Below are positions 5,855 to 6,137 of a DNA stretch of 6,137 bases, in pieces. Within the stretch, counting starts at the first letter, position 1. The number at the start of each line of letters is the position of its first letter. A program made the position numbers and the translations under genes. Source of the stretch: Spirochaetaceae bacterium (GTDB lineage: Bacteria > Spirochaetota > Spirochaetia > Treponematales > Breznakiellaceae); contig JAITAM010000105.1 in the NCBI GenBank assembly GCA_031284085.1, positions 1-6,137 on the forward strand, in the 5' to 3' direction. The notes below the pieces were generated by a model. That model searched no databases. It was given only the letters and a program-made list of their open reading frames with translations, and was not told the DNA's origin.

Positions 5855-5865
5855 AGGTCAGACCT
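5855..5865. repeat. AGGTCAGACCT palindrome, copy 8 (after the YihY-cNMP gene)
   Basis: An exact copy of the 11-mer begins 6 bp after the stop codon and is followed by CG, like the array copies, while the wider flanks differ. This makes three of three plus-strand genes with the motif at their 3' end. Confidence 0.8.
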
Positions 5866-5885
5866 CGCCATAGAGAATCACACGT

Positions 5886-6035
5886 ACCAGCATAATGATC
5901 CGACAGGGATCAGCGTAGTGATCCGACAGGGATCAGTGTAGTGATCCGACCTATATCAGCATAGTGATACGAGCCATATCAGCTGTAGTGATACGACCTA
6001 TATCAGCATAATGATCCGACCTATATCAGCATAAT
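5886..6035. repeat. 23-bp tandem repeat (six units plus a partial) with a conserved hairpin
   Basis: Units begin at 5886, 5909, 5932, 5955, 5978 (24 bp), 6002 and 6025 (partial, 11 bp), each close to ATCAGCRTARTGATMCGACCTAT. A stem spans each unit junction: TGATCC-GACAG-GGATCA twice (6 bp), TGATA...TATCA twice (5 bp) and TGAT...ATCA twice (4 bp). The tetranucleotide just before the stem is GTAG in three units, ATAG in one and ATAA in two. There are no unique spacers, so it is not a CRISPR array, and the 23-bp period rotates the reading frame. The layout resembles a GTAG-headed REP hairpin in tandem. Confidence 0.9.
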
Positions 6036-6137
6036 TTTGTATCAGGATGCATGAGGCTTGCCGTTTTATCAGGGAATTTCAAAGCATGAGGCGGAGTTCA
6101 GGACATAAAGACGCTAAAACGCATGAAAATATTTTAT
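6036..6137. other. Right-edge segment without a supported gene
   Basis: This stretch holds GCATGAGGC at 6049 and 6084 and GCATGA at 6121, a loose 35-37 bp periodicity that may be the start of another repeat. A frame from ATG 6047 stays open to the edge, but it has no ribosome binding site and no recognisable protein signature, so it is not called as a gene. Confidence 0.4.

Noticed and set aside
5886..6035. CRISPR array or coding repeat
   Set aside because: There are no spacers, and the 23-bp period shifts the reading frame at each unit.
6047..6137. 5' end of a gene running off the right edge
   Set aside because: It has no Shine-Dalgarno sequence and no recognisable signature, and it lies in probable repeat DNA. 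A 30-codon open frame is not evidence enough.

Overview
The window most likely comes from a spirochaete of the Treponema type. That reading is an inference from the gene set (a serine D,D-carboxypeptidase, a TPR lipoprotein, an MlaD-type protein ending in NNNPLLKGGIPKK, and a YihY-family membrane protein fused to a cyclic-nucleotide-binding domain), from the moderate base composition and from the dense intergenic repeats. No rRNA or other marker gene is present, so species cannot be fixed.

Layout. (1) 17-571 (+): a REP-associated tyrosine (HUH/Y1) transposase, RAYT, with an intact catalytic core. (2) 572-751: spacer with one 11-bp palindrome and the probable promoter of the next gene. (3) 752-1945 (+): a secreted, membrane-anchored D-alanyl-D-alanine carboxypeptidase. 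(4) Only 19 bp separates it from a convergent pair of minus-strand genes: an MlaD/Mce-domain protein (2937-3932) followed by a TPR lipoprotein (1965-2843). These two probably act at the envelope, in lipid trafficking and as a periplasmic scaffold, and may be co-transcribed. (5) 3945-4541: a 597-bp divergent intergenic region filled by a five-copy, 88-bp tandem repeat array, ending in two overlapping, mutually exclusive inverted repeats at the start of the next gene. (6) 4542-5849 (+): a six-helix YihY/BrkB-family membrane protein with a C-terminal cNMP-binding domain. (7) 5850-6137: another palindrome copy, then a 23-bp tandem repeat with a conserved hairpin, then about 100 bp with no supported gene.

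The unifying signal is the interrupted palindrome AGGTCAGACCT. It occurs eight times, always in intergenic DNA, and sits at or within 20 bp of the stop codon of all three plus-strand genes as well as inside every 88-bp unit. A ninth, degenerate copy lies in the mlaD leader. Both tandem repeat families also carry a GTAG-like tetranucleotide followed by a short hairpin, which is the known layout of REP elements mobilised by RAYT proteins. Together with the RAYT at the left end, this suggests a REP/RAYT-driven repeat landscape. Whether this particular RAYT acts on these repeats cannot be shown from one window.
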